From positions 1-64,000 of the forward strand of contig JAIBDD010000011.1 in the NCBI GenBank assembly GCA_024679565.1: DNA of 64,000 nucleotides, read 5' to 3'. This document shows, in pieces, positions 47,469 to 58,111 of this stretch; within the stretch, counting starts at the first letter, position 1, and every line of letters starts with the position of its first letter. The translations under genes and the position numbers were made by a program. The notes under the pieces were generated by a model. That model was not told the origin of the DNA. It saw only the letters and a program-made list of their open reading frames with translations, and did not search any database. Origin of the DNA: Bacteroidota bacterium. GTDB lineage: Bacteria; Bacteroidota; Bacteroidia; NS11-12g; UBA9320.

Positions 47469-48762
47469 ATAAGTCAAATTCTTTTGCAGTTTCTATTTTA
47501 ACATGAACAAAGTCTCCAATCCTCAAATAATCATTGTTTTGAGGAATAAGCACCTCGTTATCTACTTCAGGCGAGTCGGCTTCTGTTCTACCAATGAAGT
47601 AGTTGTTTTCAATCCGGTCAATGAGTACTTTTTTAGTTTCCCCTATTTTATGCTGGTTCAAATCAAAACTGATTTGCTCCTGAAGTTCCATAATGTGGCT
47701 AGCTCTAGCTTGTTTTTCTTTGTCTGGGATGTCATCTGCTAGCGTATGTGCATGTGTGCCATCTTCATGAGAATAAGTAAATACGCCTAGCCTGTCAAAC
47801 TTATACGTTTCGATAAAATCGCACAATTCTAAAAAATCTTTTTCCGTTTCTCCGGGATGTCCAACAAGCATGGTTGTTCTAAAAGACAAATCCGGGTTGT
47901 GTGATTTAATATGCTCAACTACCTCAACAGTCCTTCTTTTCGTTATGCCACGTCGCATCGATTTAAGCACATTGTCTGTGATATGTTGCAAAGGCATGTC
48001 TAGATAGTTGCAAATAGACGTATTGTTTTTAATCACATCAAGCACCTCCATAGGGAACTGAGACGGGTAGGCGTAGTGCAAGCGAATCCAGTCAATTCCG
48101 TTGACACCGGCCAATGATTCCATTAGGCTAGCCAGCTTGCGTTCGTTATACAAATCAAGACCATAATACGTCGAGTCTTGAGCAATCAACATGAGCTCTT
48201 TACAGCCATTTTTTGCAAGATTTTCAGCTTCCTTAACCAAAAGTTCAATGGGTTTGGAAACATGCTTTCCTCGCATTTGAGGAATTGCACAGAAAGAACA
48301 AGGTCTGTTGCATCCTTCTGATATTTTAAGATATGCGTAATGAGATGGGGTAGTGGTTATACGCTCTCCCAATAAGTCCTTTTTGTAATCGGCATTGAGT
48401 TTCTGTAGCAAACCAGGTAATTCCATTGTGCCAAAAAAGGCATCAACTTCCGGCATTTCTGAAGCGAGTTCATCTTTATATCGGTGTGATAAGCAGCCAG
48501 TTACGTATAATTTGTCAATATTCCCCGCTTCCTTTTCGTCAATATATTGAAGTATTGTATCGATAGATTCTTGCTTCGCATTTTCAATAAAACCACAGGT
48601 GTTAACCACAATGATATTGGCGTCATCATCATCCGTTTGGTGACCCGCCTCTATGTCATTTGCTTTTAACTGGGTTAGCAAGACTTCTGAGTCGACAACA
48701 TTTTTAGAACAGCCTAAGGTGATGATGTCAACCTTGTTTTTGCGAAAGTCTTTGGTGCGCAT
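47449..48762 (-). CDS. rimO: Ribosomal protein uS12 methylthiotransferase
   Basis: RimO adds a methylthio group to an Asp of ribosomal protein S12. The 437-residue protein has the N-terminal UPF0004 domain with three cysteines (TLGCSKN, NTCGFIENA, TGCLSHRY), a radical SAM domain with the 4Fe-4S motif EGCNRPCSFCAIP, and a C-terminal TRAM domain. It follows ftsY by two bases and overlaps bshC. Confidence 0.95.
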   Translation of the reverse strand: MRTKDFRKNKVDIITLGCSKNVVDSEVLLTQLKANDIEAGHQTDDDDANIIVVNTCGFIENAKQESIDTILQYIDEKEAGNIDKLYVTGCLSHRYKDELASEMPEVDAFFGTMELPGLLQKLNADYKKDLLGERITTTPSHYAYLKISEGCNRPCSFCAIPQMRGKHVSKPIELLVKEAENLAKNGCKELMLIAQDSTYYGLDLYNERKLASLMESLAGVNGIDWIRLHYAYPSQFPMEVLDVIKNNTSICNYLDMPLQHITDNVLKSMRRGITKRRTVEVVEHIKSHNPDLSFRTTMLVGHPGETEKDFLELCDFIETYKFDRLGVFTYSHEDGTHAHTLADDIPDKEKQARASHIMELQEQISFDLNQHKIGETKKVLIDRIENNYFIGRTEADSPEVDNEVLIPQNNDYLRIGDFVHVKIETAKEFDLYGSVVK

Positions 48763-48764
48763 AA

Positions 48765-49715
48765 TTAGTTTGAGAACAGTGAATCTACAAAATCTTTAGG
48801 TTCGAAGTGTTGAATGTCGTCAACACCTTCACCTATACCTATATATTTTACCGGGATTTTAAATTGTTCTGAAATTCCGAGAACTACTCCTCCTCTAGCC
48901 GTTCCATCTAATTTGGTCAATGCTAGTGCGGTTACTTCGGTTGCGGCCGTAAATTGTTTTGCCTGTTCGAAAGCGTTTTGACCAGTACTGGCATCTAATA
49001 CAAGGAGTACTTCGTGCGGAGCATCAGGGATTACCTTGCTCATGACCCGTTTGATTTTACCCAATTCATTCATTAGGTTCACCTTGTTATGCAGCCTGCC
49101 CGCTGTATCTAAGAGTATTAAATCCGCATTTTGCTCAACACCTTGTTTTACTGTGTCGTAAGCTACTGCAGCTGGATCGGTGTTCATGCCTTTAGACACA
49201 ATAGGTACTTGTACTCGGTCACTCCATATTTTAAGCTGATCAACAGCTGCGGCACGAAAGGTATCACCTGCTCCAAGAAGCACATTTTTACCTGCTTTTT
49301 TATATAGGTTGGCTAATTTGCCTATGGTTGTGGTTTTGCCAACCCCATTGACGCCAACAACCATCACAACGTATGGTTTGGCCTCCGAATTGATATCGTC
49401 ACGATTATTTTCAGAAAGTAGCTGGGTAATTTCATCCTTCAATAATTCATTGAGCTCCGTCGCACTGACATATTTATCCTTAGATACACGCTGTTCGATT
49501 CGTTCAATAATGTTAAGCGTCGTGTCGACCCCAACGTCAGAGGTGATTAGTATTTCTTCTAATTCATCTAAGAAGTCATCATCGATGGACGTTTTCCCGA
49601 TAAGGGCTTTTGATATTTTTCCAAATAATGAAGACTTGGTTTTTTCTAAACCTTTCTCCAACTGTTGTTTGTCTTCAACAGTCTTTTCTTTTTTAAATAA
49701 ATCAAAGAGTCCCAT
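48765..49715 (-). CDS. ftsY: Signal recognition particle receptor FtsY
   Basis: FtsY is the membrane-associated GTPase that receives SRP-ribosome complexes. The 316-residue protein has an N-terminal helical NG-type region and a GTPase domain with VGVNGVGKTTTIGKLA, DTFRAAAVDQL, DTAGRLHNKVNLM and TKLDGTARGG. The acidic A domain is very short, as in many Bacteroidota. It starts the ftsY-rimO-bshC unit. Confidence 0.96.
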   Translation of the reverse strand: MGLFDLFKKEKTVEDKQQLEKGLEKTKSSLFGKISKALIGKTSIDDDFLDELEEILITSDVGVDTTLNIIERIEQRVSKDKYVSATELNELLKDEITQLLSENNRDDINSEAKPYVVMVVGVNGVGKTTTIGKLANLYKKAGKNVLLGAGDTFRAAAVDQLKIWSDRVQVPIVSKGMNTDPAAVAYDTVKQGVEQNADLILLDTAGRLHNKVNLMNELGKIKRVMSKVIPDAPHEVLLVLDASTGQNAFEQAKQFTAATEVTALALTKLDGTARGGVVLGISEQFKIPVKYIGIGEGVDDIQHFEPKDFVDSLFSN

Positions 49716-49727
49716 ATTGTTATAAAC

Positions 49728-49762
49728 AAAAAAAGCTTCCTATTGATAACAAGGAAGCTTTA
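49728..49762 (-). terminator. Rho-independent terminator after the rpmB-rpmG-DUF4295 cluster
   Basis: Arms AAAGCTTCC (49732-49740) and GGAAGCTTT (49753-49761) form a nine-pair stem followed, on the minus strand, by a run of seven T residues. It separates the ribosomal-protein cluster from ftsY. Confidence 0.85.
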
Positions 49763-49782
49763 AAATGTTTTTTAAAAATTTT

Positions 49783-49932
49783 TTATTTAAAGTATTCCTT
49801 AACTGAATCAGTTGGAATGATTTCCTCTTTAAATGTATATGCTCCTGTTTTAGGAGATCTTACAGCCTTAATTACTTTGGCCCAATCTCGACCAGTTCCA
49901 GTTTTTAGCGTTGCAACTACCTTCTTTGCCAT
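49783..49932 (-). CDS. DUF4295 small basic protein
   Basis: A 49-residue protein begins MAKKVVATLKTGTGRDWAKV and ends SVKEYFK. It belongs to DUF4295, a short Bacteroidota-specific family found beside L33 and L28. It is highly basic and may be ribosome-associated. The position directly after rpmG on the same strand, with only seven bases between, supports coexpression. Confidence 0.85.
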   Translation of the reverse strand: MAKKVVATLKTGTGRDWAKVIKAVRSPKTGAYTFKEEIIPTDSVKEYFK

Positions 49933-49939
49933 CTCTTAA

Positions 49940-50122
49940 TTATTTAATCTCTTTGTGAACAGTTACTTTCTTCATGATTGGGTTGAACTTTTTCAATTCC
50001 AATCGTTCAGTTGTATTCTTTTTGTTTTTGGTCGTGATGTACCGACTTGTGCCAGGTAAACCACTTGCTTTGTGCTCAGTGCACTCCAAAATTACTTGAA
50101 CTCGATTGCCTTTCTTTGCCAT
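49940..50122 (-). CDS. rpmG: 50S ribosomal protein L33
   Basis: The 60-residue protein matches L33 ([41 protein letters not shown] variant). It has a single Cys, so it is the C-minus form that does not bind zinc. It lies six bases after rpmB on the same strand. Confidence 0.95.
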   Translation of the reverse strand: MAKKGNRVQVILECTEHKASGLPGTSRYITTKNKKNTTERLELKKFNPIMKKVTVHKEIK

Positions 50123-50128
50123 GATCGA

Positions 50129-50362
50129 TTATATCTTACCGTTTTTTTCAAATTCCTTTAAACAAGCAGTAATCCCTTTTTTGTTGATTGTTCTCAACGC
50201 AGAAGTAGATACTTTCAAAGTTACCCATCTGTCTTCTTCAGGTAGGTAGAACCGCTTGGTGTGCAGATTCGGATAGAATCTACGCTTCGTTTTTATATTT
50301 GAGTGAGAAACGTGGTGCCCTTTCAGCGCCTTCTTTCCCGTTAAATCACAAATTCTAGACAT
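50129..50362 (-). CDS. rpmB: 50S ribosomal protein L28
   Basis: The 77-residue protein matches L28 (MSRICDLTGKKALKGHHVSHSN and the KRRFYPNLHTKRF stretch). It has two Cys far apart, without the CxxC pairs of zinc-binding L28. It starts the rpmB-rpmG-DUF4295 unit. A promoter-like CAACTTTG (50383-50390), one mismatch from the consensus, lies upstream. Confidence 0.95.
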   Translation of the reverse strand: MSRICDLTGKKALKGHHVSHSNIKTKRRFYPNLHTKRFYLPEEDRWVTLKVSTSALRTINKKGITACLKEFEKNGKI

Positions 50363-50530
50363 CGCTTAAATTTTAAGGAGCGCAAAGTTGGTTCTTTTTC
50401 CTTGACTTTACAAACGAAATTGAATAAAAAACTAACTTTTTTGCAAGGATTATTTCCGTGTAAAAATCAAAGGAAAACGCACGGTATGGCTCAACCTTTT
50501 TCGTGCTCGCCAGACTTTAGTGCCTAATGC

Positions 50531-52546
<2,016 letters not shown>

Positions 52547-52592
52547 TCATTGTTATCCACAATAAATGAACGAAAAAGACCCATTTTACGGG

Positions 52593-53648
52593 TTATGACG
52601 AGACTTCGCCACGTAAGTCAGACTGAAGCTGAATTTCGACTTCTTTCGTTTGAAGATTCTGACCTAAAACCCACATCATTTTTGCCAGTGCAGCCTCATT
52701 GGTAAGGTCGCCTCCAGAAATTACGCCAATAGGCCTAAAAACGTCACTCGCGGCGTACTTGCCGAGTTTAACTCCGCCTTGAAGACTTTGGGTCGTAAAT
52801 AGTATTGTAGTGCCCTGTCGTTTAGCTTGCTGTAAGCAGTCAATAAATTCTGCTGTACATGGGGCGTTACCGCTACCATATGTTTTTATGATTAATCCAT
52901 CGATTTCATCATCGTCAATCAACTTTTGTAAATGTGACACCTTAAACCCAGGGAATAATGTAAGCACAATCACATTGGGATTCAATTTTGTGTTAATGGA
53001 GAACGCACCAGATGCTTCAGGTAGTAAATTTCTGGTTTTGATTTTGATTGATTCTTCTAACTCTGCCAAGGGCGGATAGTCAGGTGAAACAAAGCCCTCA
53101 AACACATTGGTACTTGCTTTTGTACAACGGTTTCCACGTAAAAGTGTGTCATTGAAACAGACGGTAACTTCCTTAATTGGTTGTAAACCAAAGGCTTTAG
53201 CGCCAGCAATGTGAATTGCATTACTGAAATTCATGATGGCGTCTGTTCTTGAATGCGAAATCGGAAGTTGCGATCCTGTAAGCACAACAGGTTTAGCTAA
53301 GTTTTGAAAAATGAAACTTAAACCGCTGGCGGTATAAGCCATCGTGTCTGTACCGTGGATGATTATAAATCCGTCGAAATCGTCGTAACGGCTTTCAATA
53401 GCTTCGGCCATTTGAACCCAATGCGTGATGTCAAGTTGAGACGAATCCAGAAGTTCCGTAAAAGATTCATATTCGAATTCGATGTTACGCACTTTGCTAA
53501 AATACCCATCAGGGTGGATGGATGGCATGTATTGCTGTAACTGTTCCCAACTTTGAGGAACCAATGGGCTATCATTTTCGGTACTGTGTTTTGGCGCCAT
53601 GCCAATTGTTCCACCGGTGTAAAGAACAAATACCTTAGTTTTTTCCAT
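52593..53648 (-). CDS. ansA: Type I L-asparaginase
   Basis: The 351-residue enzyme hydrolyses asparagine to aspartate and ammonia. The catalytic threonines appear in VLYTGGTIGM and in IIHGTDTMAYTASGLSF. It lacks a signal peptide, as expected of the cytoplasmic type I form. It is the last gene of the EVE-pyrR-pyrB-ansA operon; the pyrB stop and ansA start share one base (TAATG). Its location suggests it supplies aspartate for the aspartate transcarbamoylase reaction. Confidence 0.93.
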   Translation of the reverse strand: MEKTKVFVLYTGGTIGMAPKHSTENDSPLVPQSWEQLQQYMPSIHPDGYFSKVRNIEFEYESFTELLDSSQLDITHWVQMAEAIESRYDDFDGFIIIHGTDTMAYTASGLSFIFQNLAKPVVLTGSQLPISHSRTDAIMNFSNAIHIAGAKAFGLQPIKEVTVCFNDTLLRGNRCTKASTNVFEGFVSPDYPPLAELEESIKIKTRNLLPEASGAFSINTKLNPNVIVLTLFPGFKVSHLQKLIDDDEIDGLIIKTYGSGNAPCTAEFIDCLQQAKRQGTTILFTTQSLQGGVKLGKYAASDVFRPIGVISGGDLTNEAALAKMMWVLGQNLQTKEVEIQLQSDLRGEVSS

Positions 53649-54577
53649 TAACCCTCTTTTTGCGCTGCTAGCAGATATAAAACGGCCATACGAATAGCTA
53701 CGCCGTTTTCAACTTGGTTAAGAATAATGCTTTGGTCTGAATCCGCTACCTCTGAGCTAATCTCCACACCTCTGTTGATGGGCCCTGGGTGCATAACCGT
53801 TATTTCCTTTTTTAGACTGTTTAGATGCTCCATGGTTAAGCCATATTGCATGGTGTATTCTCTAAGACTTGGGAAATACTTTGTGTCTTGTCGCTCCATT
53901 TGGATACGCAGCATATTCGCTACATCACACCATTCAATTGCTTCTTCTAAATTGTGCGTCACCGATACACCTAAAGCCTCGATGTATTTCGGTATCAGTG
54001 TGGGTGGGCCGCATACGGCCACTTCAGCACCAAGCTTTTGTAAACAATAAATGTTTGAAAGAGCAACTCTGCTGTGGAGGATGTCTCCAACAATAACCAC
54101 TTTCTTACCTTTAAGACTTCCACGACTTTCTCTGATGGAGTAAGCATCTAGAAGAGCTTGTGTTGGATGCTCGTGGGTGCCATCACCCGCATTTATAATT
54201 TGAGCATCGACATGTTGTGCTAAAAACTGTGCTGCCCCAGGTGCTGGGTGCCTCATAACAACCATGTCAACCTTCATCGACAGGATGTTATTCACCGTAT
54301 CTATAAGTGTTTCACCTTTGCTAACCGATGAATTCGAACTCGAGAAGTTTACAATATCAGCAGACAATCGCTTTTCCGCTAGTTCAAATGATATTTTGGT
54401 TCGGGTGGAATTTTCGAAAAAGACGTTTGCGATAGTAATATCTCTTAAGGAAGGTACCTTTTTGATTGGACGATTTAAAATCGCCTTGAAGTTATCAGCT
54501 GTCTCAAAGATCAACGAGATATCTTCGGGAGTTAAGTTTTTTAGTCCCAGCAGGTGATTGGAAGAAAGCCTTGTCAT
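53648..54577 (-). CDS. pyrB: Aspartate carbamoyltransferase catalytic subunit
   Basis: PyrB joins carbamoyl phosphate and aspartate in the first committed pyrimidine step. The 309-residue protein has the carbamoyl-phosphate-binding motif FFENSTRTKISFE, the SVSKGETLIDT loop, HPTQALLDAY and MHPGPINRGVEI. It overlaps pyrR by four bases. No pyrI regulatory subunit is present. Confidence 0.95.
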   Translation of the reverse strand: MTRLSSNHLLGLKNLTPEDISLIFETADNFKAILNRPIKKVPSLRDITIANVFFENSTRTKISFELAEKRLSADIVNFSSSNSSVSKGETLIDTVNNILSMKVDMVVMRHPAPGAAQFLAQHVDAQIINAGDGTHEHPTQALLDAYSIRESRGSLKGKKVVIVGDILHSRVALSNIYCLQKLGAEVAVCGPPTLIPKYIEALGVSVTHNLEEAIEWCDVANMLRIQMERQDTKYFPSLREYTMQYGLTMEHLNSLKKEITVMHPGPINRGVEISSEVADSDQSIILNQVENGVAIRMAVLYLLAAQKEG

Positions 54578-55122
54578 TCGTTATTTTCTTGTTCCGTTAT
54601 AATCCATACCTTGTTTTCTTTATCCAGGTCAACAATTACCTTGTCATGTGCTCGTGTGTCGACGTTAGTGCCTACATAATCAGGTTGAATGGGTAATTCA
54701 CGTTTAAATCTTCTGTCGATTAGGGTTAATAGTTCAGTTTTGGCGGGTCTGCCAAAATCAGACAGGGCATTCAAAGCGGATCGAACAGATCGTCCTGTGT
54801 ATAATACGTCATCCACCAAAACGATGTTGAGGTCTTCAATTTGGAAATCGAGTTCGATTGAGTTTGGAATTAAGATCTTCTCACTTCGTCGAAAGTCATC
54901 ACGATAGAATGTAGCGTCTAATTCTCCGTATTTAATGGAGTCGTGGTTAAAGGTCTGTTCAAGTATTGATTTGATCTTTCGTGCAAGCGCAATACCACGT
55001 GGCTGAAGTCCTATCAACGCACATTTGGAAAAATCGTTGTGATTCTCATTGAGTTCAAATGCCATACGCTGGAGTGTTATTTCCAGCCGTTGCGTGTCAA
55101 GAATGATTCTTTTTGAATTCAA
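54574..55122 (-). CDS. pyrR: PyrR bifunctional regulator/uracil phosphoribosyltransferase
   Basis: The 182-residue protein has the PRPP-binding loop IVLVDDVLYTGRSVRSAL and the GLQPRG motif of PyrR. PyrR controls pyr operons by RNA attenuation in Bacillus and also has weak UPRTase activity; no PyrR-binding attenuator is visible here because the gene lies inside an operon. It starts with TTG at 55122, overlapping the EVE stop by four bases. Confidence 0.92.
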   Translation of the reverse strand: MNSKRIILDTQRLEITLQRMAFELNENHNDFSKCALIGLQPRGIALARKIKSILEQTFNHDSIKYGELDATFYRDDFRRSEKILIPNSIELDFQIEDLNIVLVDDVLYTGRSVRSALNALSDFGRPAKTELLTLIDRRFKRELPIQPDYVGTNVDTRAHDKVIVDLDKENKVWIITEQENNE

Positions 55123-55523
55123 TTGCCTAATGATTTAATGTATTCAAATTCTGTTTTGGTTATTCTAGATACAGAAAGTCGATTGAGTCGTAACATTTCT
55201 ATTTTAGCCAGTTTTTGGTCTGCTTTTATATCTGCCAATGTCACTGGTTTAGAAAACTTCTGTAATGGTTTAATATCTACAACCGACCATCGGTCTCCTT
55301 CGGCCGTCGGGTCTGGGTAGTGCTCTTTAATTACTTCCGCGATTCCAACAATTTCTTTTCCTTCGTTGCTGTGGTAGTAAAAGCATTGATCACCAACCTT
55401 CATTTCCCGCATGTTATTCCTAGCCGCATAATTCCTAACGCCGTCCCAAAGTGTCCAGCCGTCTTTCACTAGGTCATCCCAGCTATATTTATACGGTTCG
55501 GATTTCATTAACCAATACTGCAT
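55119..55523 (-). CDS. EVE domain protein
   Basis: The 134-residue protein is a single EVE (PUA-like) domain: it begins MQYWLMKSEPYKYSWDDL and has WDGVRNYAARNNMREMKVGD and FYYHSNEGKEIVGIAEV. EVE domains bind modified bases in nucleic acids; a specific role is unknown. It starts the EVE-pyrR-pyrB-ansA operon, with four-base overlap to pyrR. Confidence 0.9.
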   Translation of the reverse strand: MQYWLMKSEPYKYSWDDLVKDGWTLWDGVRNYAARNNMREMKVGDQCFYYHSNEGKEIVGIAEVIKEHYPDPTAEGDRWSVVDIKPLQKFSKPVTLADIKADQKLAKIEMLRLNRLSVSRITKTEFEYIKSLGN

Positions 55524-55541
55524 GATTTCTTAAAATTTGTC

Positions 55542-55573
55542 AAAAAAAAATCCCATTCAAAGATGGGATTTTT
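55542..55573 (-). terminator. Rho-independent terminator of rpsA
   Basis: Arms 55547-55556 and 55563-55572 (AAAATCCCAT/ATGGGATTTT) form a ten-pair stem followed on the minus strand by a long T run (55550-55542). Confidence 0.88.
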
Positions 55574-55602
55574 CGTTAATATTTGGAATGTTTTATGCAA
55601 TC

Positions 55603-57927
55603 TTAATTTGCCATTAGTTCTTTAAGTTGTTCTACCCAGCCATTTTTTTCAAAGGCTCCAGCTTTACCAACTGTCGTTTCTAATTCTGTTATTTGGTCTG
55701 CAGAAAGGTCACTTAATTGCTTGTAGGTTGTGTAACCTGCTTCAATAAGCTTCTTTTCTAATGCTGGACCAACACCATTTAACTTCTTAAGATCGTCTGC
55801 GGCTGAATCTGCTTTAGGGGCAGCTTTTTTCTCAGCTTTCTTTTCAGTTTTAGGTGCTTCCTCTTCTTTCTTTGAAAGTTTAGCTTCAGCAGATTTTCTG
55901 TTTTCTGCTTCCATCTTCGCTTTCAATTGAGCCAAACCATCAAGTTCGCCAAGTGTTGAAACGTCTTTCGACTTGTTCAACTTGCTGACAATCTTAGTCG
56001 TTTGTTTTTGTGCTTTATGCTTAGCATCAGTTTCAGAATCGATTCTTGCACGTTCTTCTTCTTTCCAGATGTCTGTGTGAGAAACGATGATTCTTTTTTG
56101 ATCCTTGTTAAACTCAATAATTCTGAATTCCAACTCTTCTTCAACTTTAACAGTTGTTTTGTCTTCCTTCTTGATGTGTTTGTTAGGAGCGAAACCTTCA
56201 ACACCATACGGTAAAGAAACAGTGCATCCTTTTTCAGCAACTTCTAAAATAGTTCCTTTATGCTCAGATCCTTCAGTAAAGATGCTTTCGAAAGTATCCC
56301 AAGGGTTTTCATCCAGTTGTTTGTGTCCTAAACTCAATCGTCTGTTTTCGCGATCGATTTCTAAAACAACAACTTCTAACTCTTCACCTTTTTTAGTGAA
56401 TTCAGCAGGGTGCTTGATTTTCTTGCTCCAGCTTAGGTCACTTACGTGAACCAAACCGTCAACGCCTTCTTCAAGTTCTACGAATAAACCATAGTTGGTT
56501 AAGTTTCGAACGATTCCTTTGTGTTTGCTTTCAGATGGGTATTTTGTCTCGATATTTTCCCAAGGGTCTGGTGTCAATTGCTTGATACCTAAAGACATTT
56601 TGTGCTCTTCTTTTTCAGGAGTCAAGATAACCGCTTCAACTTCGTCGCCAACCTTCATGAAATCTTGAGGATTTCTTAAGTGTTGAGACCAAGACATTTC
56701 TGAAACGTGGATCAGTCCTTCAATGCCTGGAGCAATTTCTACGAAAGCACCATAATCAGCAACTGTTACCACTTTACCTTTAACCTTAGCTTCAACCTTA
56801 AGATCTTCACCTAGGCTTTCCCATGGGTGAGCACTTAATTGTTTCAAGCCAAGAGATATTCTTTTCTTGTCATCGTCGAAGTCAAGAACAACAACGTTGA
56901 TTTTTTGATCAAGTTCCAATACTTCTTCAGGGTGGTTAATTCTACCCCAAGATACATCGGTGATGTGAAGTAAACCATCTAAACCTCCAAGGTCGATAAA
57001 GACACCGAAAGAAGTCATGTTTTTCACAACACCTTCCAACACCTGACCTTTTTCAAGCCTAGATAAGATTTCACCTTTTTGCGCTTCAATATCATCTTCG
57101 ATAAGCGCTTTATGTGAGATAACAACGTTTTTGAAAGTTTCGTTAATCTTAACAACTTTAAATTCCATTGTTTGACCAACGTATTGGTCGTAATCTCTAA
57201 TTGGTTTTACGTCTATTTGTGAACCAGGTAAGAAAGCGTCTAAGCCGTTTACGTCAACAACCAATCCACCTTTTGTACGTGATTTAACATATCCACGAAC
57301 GATTTCACCAGTTTCTTGAGCTGAAGTAACAACTTGCCAAGCAGTTTCGGCAAGTGCTTTACGTCGAGAAAGAACAAGTTGACCTAAGTCATCTTCTGTT
57401 TCTACGATGTACACTTCTACTTCGTCACCATTGTTCAGTTCTGGTTGATCTTTAAACTCAGTTCTGTTAACTAAACCATCAGATTTAAACCCGATGTCAA
57501 TTACAACATACTTTTTGTTGATTGATACAACCTTACCTTTAACGATGGTTCCTTCTTCAACTGTGTTGAATGTACCGTGGTAAAGTTCTTCTAATTCGGA
57601 ACGGTTAGAATCGTCATACTGACTAAATCCTTCTTTGTCCATTGACCAATCAAAAGTAGACTCGTCATGTACCGGATCTGGTACATCATTGTGGTCTCTT
57701 TTTGCAGGTGCTTCTTCTTCCTCCTCTTCTTTAGCCGCCACTTTTGGGGCTTCAGACGTAGGTTCGGCCGTTGCTTCTGCAACCGCTTCTTCAGCTACTG
57801 CTTCTTCTTTTGTTGGGTTTTCAGTTTGGTTTTCGGTTTGGTTTTGAGATTCACTAGAAACATCCTGGGTTTCTACGATTTCTTCGGAAACTTTTGCGTT
57901 TTCGATTTCTTTGTTTTGTTCTGTCAA
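55603..57927 (-). CDS. rpsA: Ribosomal protein S1 with C-terminal helix-hairpin-helix extension
   Basis: S1 helps the ribosome bind mRNA. The protein has an acidic Glu/Ala-rich N-terminal segment of about 85 residues, six S1 (OB-fold) domains recognised by repeated G-x-V and HVSDLSW/HVSEMSW motifs (VEGTIVKGKVV, GEIVRGYVKS, VLEGVVKN, VKGKVVTV, HKGIVRN, HKGTILEV), then a Lys/Ala/Glu-rich linker and a C-terminal helix-hairpin-helix domain (LKKLNGVGPALEKKLIEAGY). Start is taken as TTG at 57927 (774 residues). A longer ORF start, TTG at 57957, lies inside the -7 promoter box and is rejected; ATT at 57933 is a less likely alternative. A strong Shine-Dalgarno AAAGGAGG precedes. Confidence 0.9.
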   Translation of the reverse strand: MTEQNKEIENAKVSEEIVETQDVSSESQNQTENQTENPTKEEAVAEEAVAEATAEPTSEAPKVAAKEEEEEEAPAKRDHNDVPDPVHDESTFDWSMDKEGFSQYDDSNRSELEELYHGTFNTVEEGTIVKGKVVSINKKYVVIDIGFKSDGLVNRTEFKDQPELNNGDEVEVYIVETEDDLGQLVLSRRKALAETAWQVVTSAQETGEIVRGYVKSRTKGGLVVDVNGLDAFLPGSQIDVKPIRDYDQYVGQTMEFKVVKINETFKNVVISHKALIEDDIEAQKGEILSRLEKGQVLEGVVKNMTSFGVFIDLGGLDGLLHITDVSWGRINHPEEVLELDQKINVVVLDFDDDKKRISLGLKQLSAHPWESLGEDLKVEAKVKGKVVTVADYGAFVEIAPGIEGLIHVSEMSWSQHLRNPQDFMKVGDEVEAVILTPEKEEHKMSLGIKQLTPDPWENIETKYPSESKHKGIVRNLTNYGLFVELEEGVDGLVHVSDLSWSKKIKHPAEFTKKGEELEVVVLEIDRENRRLSLGHKQLDENPWDTFESIFTEGSEHKGTILEVAEKGCTVSLPYGVEGFAPNKHIKKEDKTTVKVEEELEFRIIEFNKDQKRIIVSHTDIWKEEERARIDSETDAKHKAQKQTTKIVSKLNKSKDVSTLGELDGLAQLKAKMEAENRKSAEAKLSKKEEEAPKTEKKAEKKAAPKADSAADDLKKLNGVGPALEKKLIEAGYTTYKQLSDLSADQITELETTVGKAGAFEKNGWVEQLKELMAN

Positions 57928-57937
57928 ATCAATGTGT

Positions 57938-57945
57938 CCTCCTTT
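57938..57945 (-). promoter_or_regulatory. Strong Shine-Dalgarno sequence of rpsA
   Basis: Minus-strand AAAGGAGG matches the anti-SD fully over eight bases. It lies ten bases before TTG at 57927 and four before ATT at 57933. Bacteroidota genes rarely use a Shine-Dalgarno sequence, and I noticed no comparable site at the other starts I examined here. Confidence 0.75.
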
Positions 57946-57954
57946 GAGCGGCGG

Positions 57955-57985
57955 CAAAGGTATTATTTTGTTTAATTAAATGCAA
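57955..57985 (-). promoter_or_regulatory. Promoter of rpsA
   Basis: Minus-strand TTG (57985-57983) and TACCTTTG (57962-57955) lie 20 bases apart. The predicted leader is about 20 bases and contains the Shine-Dalgarno sequence. Confidence 0.75.
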
Positions 57986-58111
57986 TACATTAGAGGCGAA
58001 AAAAAATTGACCACCTAAAACCTTGAAAAATGACATTCAGTTGGCGTTCCCCTCTTGCAAAAAGTCATGCTTGCCTTTAAATTGCAACAATATCAAACAG
58101 TAAATCCAGAT

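Noticed and set aside
57667-57975. Long antisense ORFs over the 5' part of rpsA
   Set aside because: They are shadow frames of the Glu/Ala-rich N-terminal segment, with Phe/Ser/Cys-rich composition typical of antisense reading.
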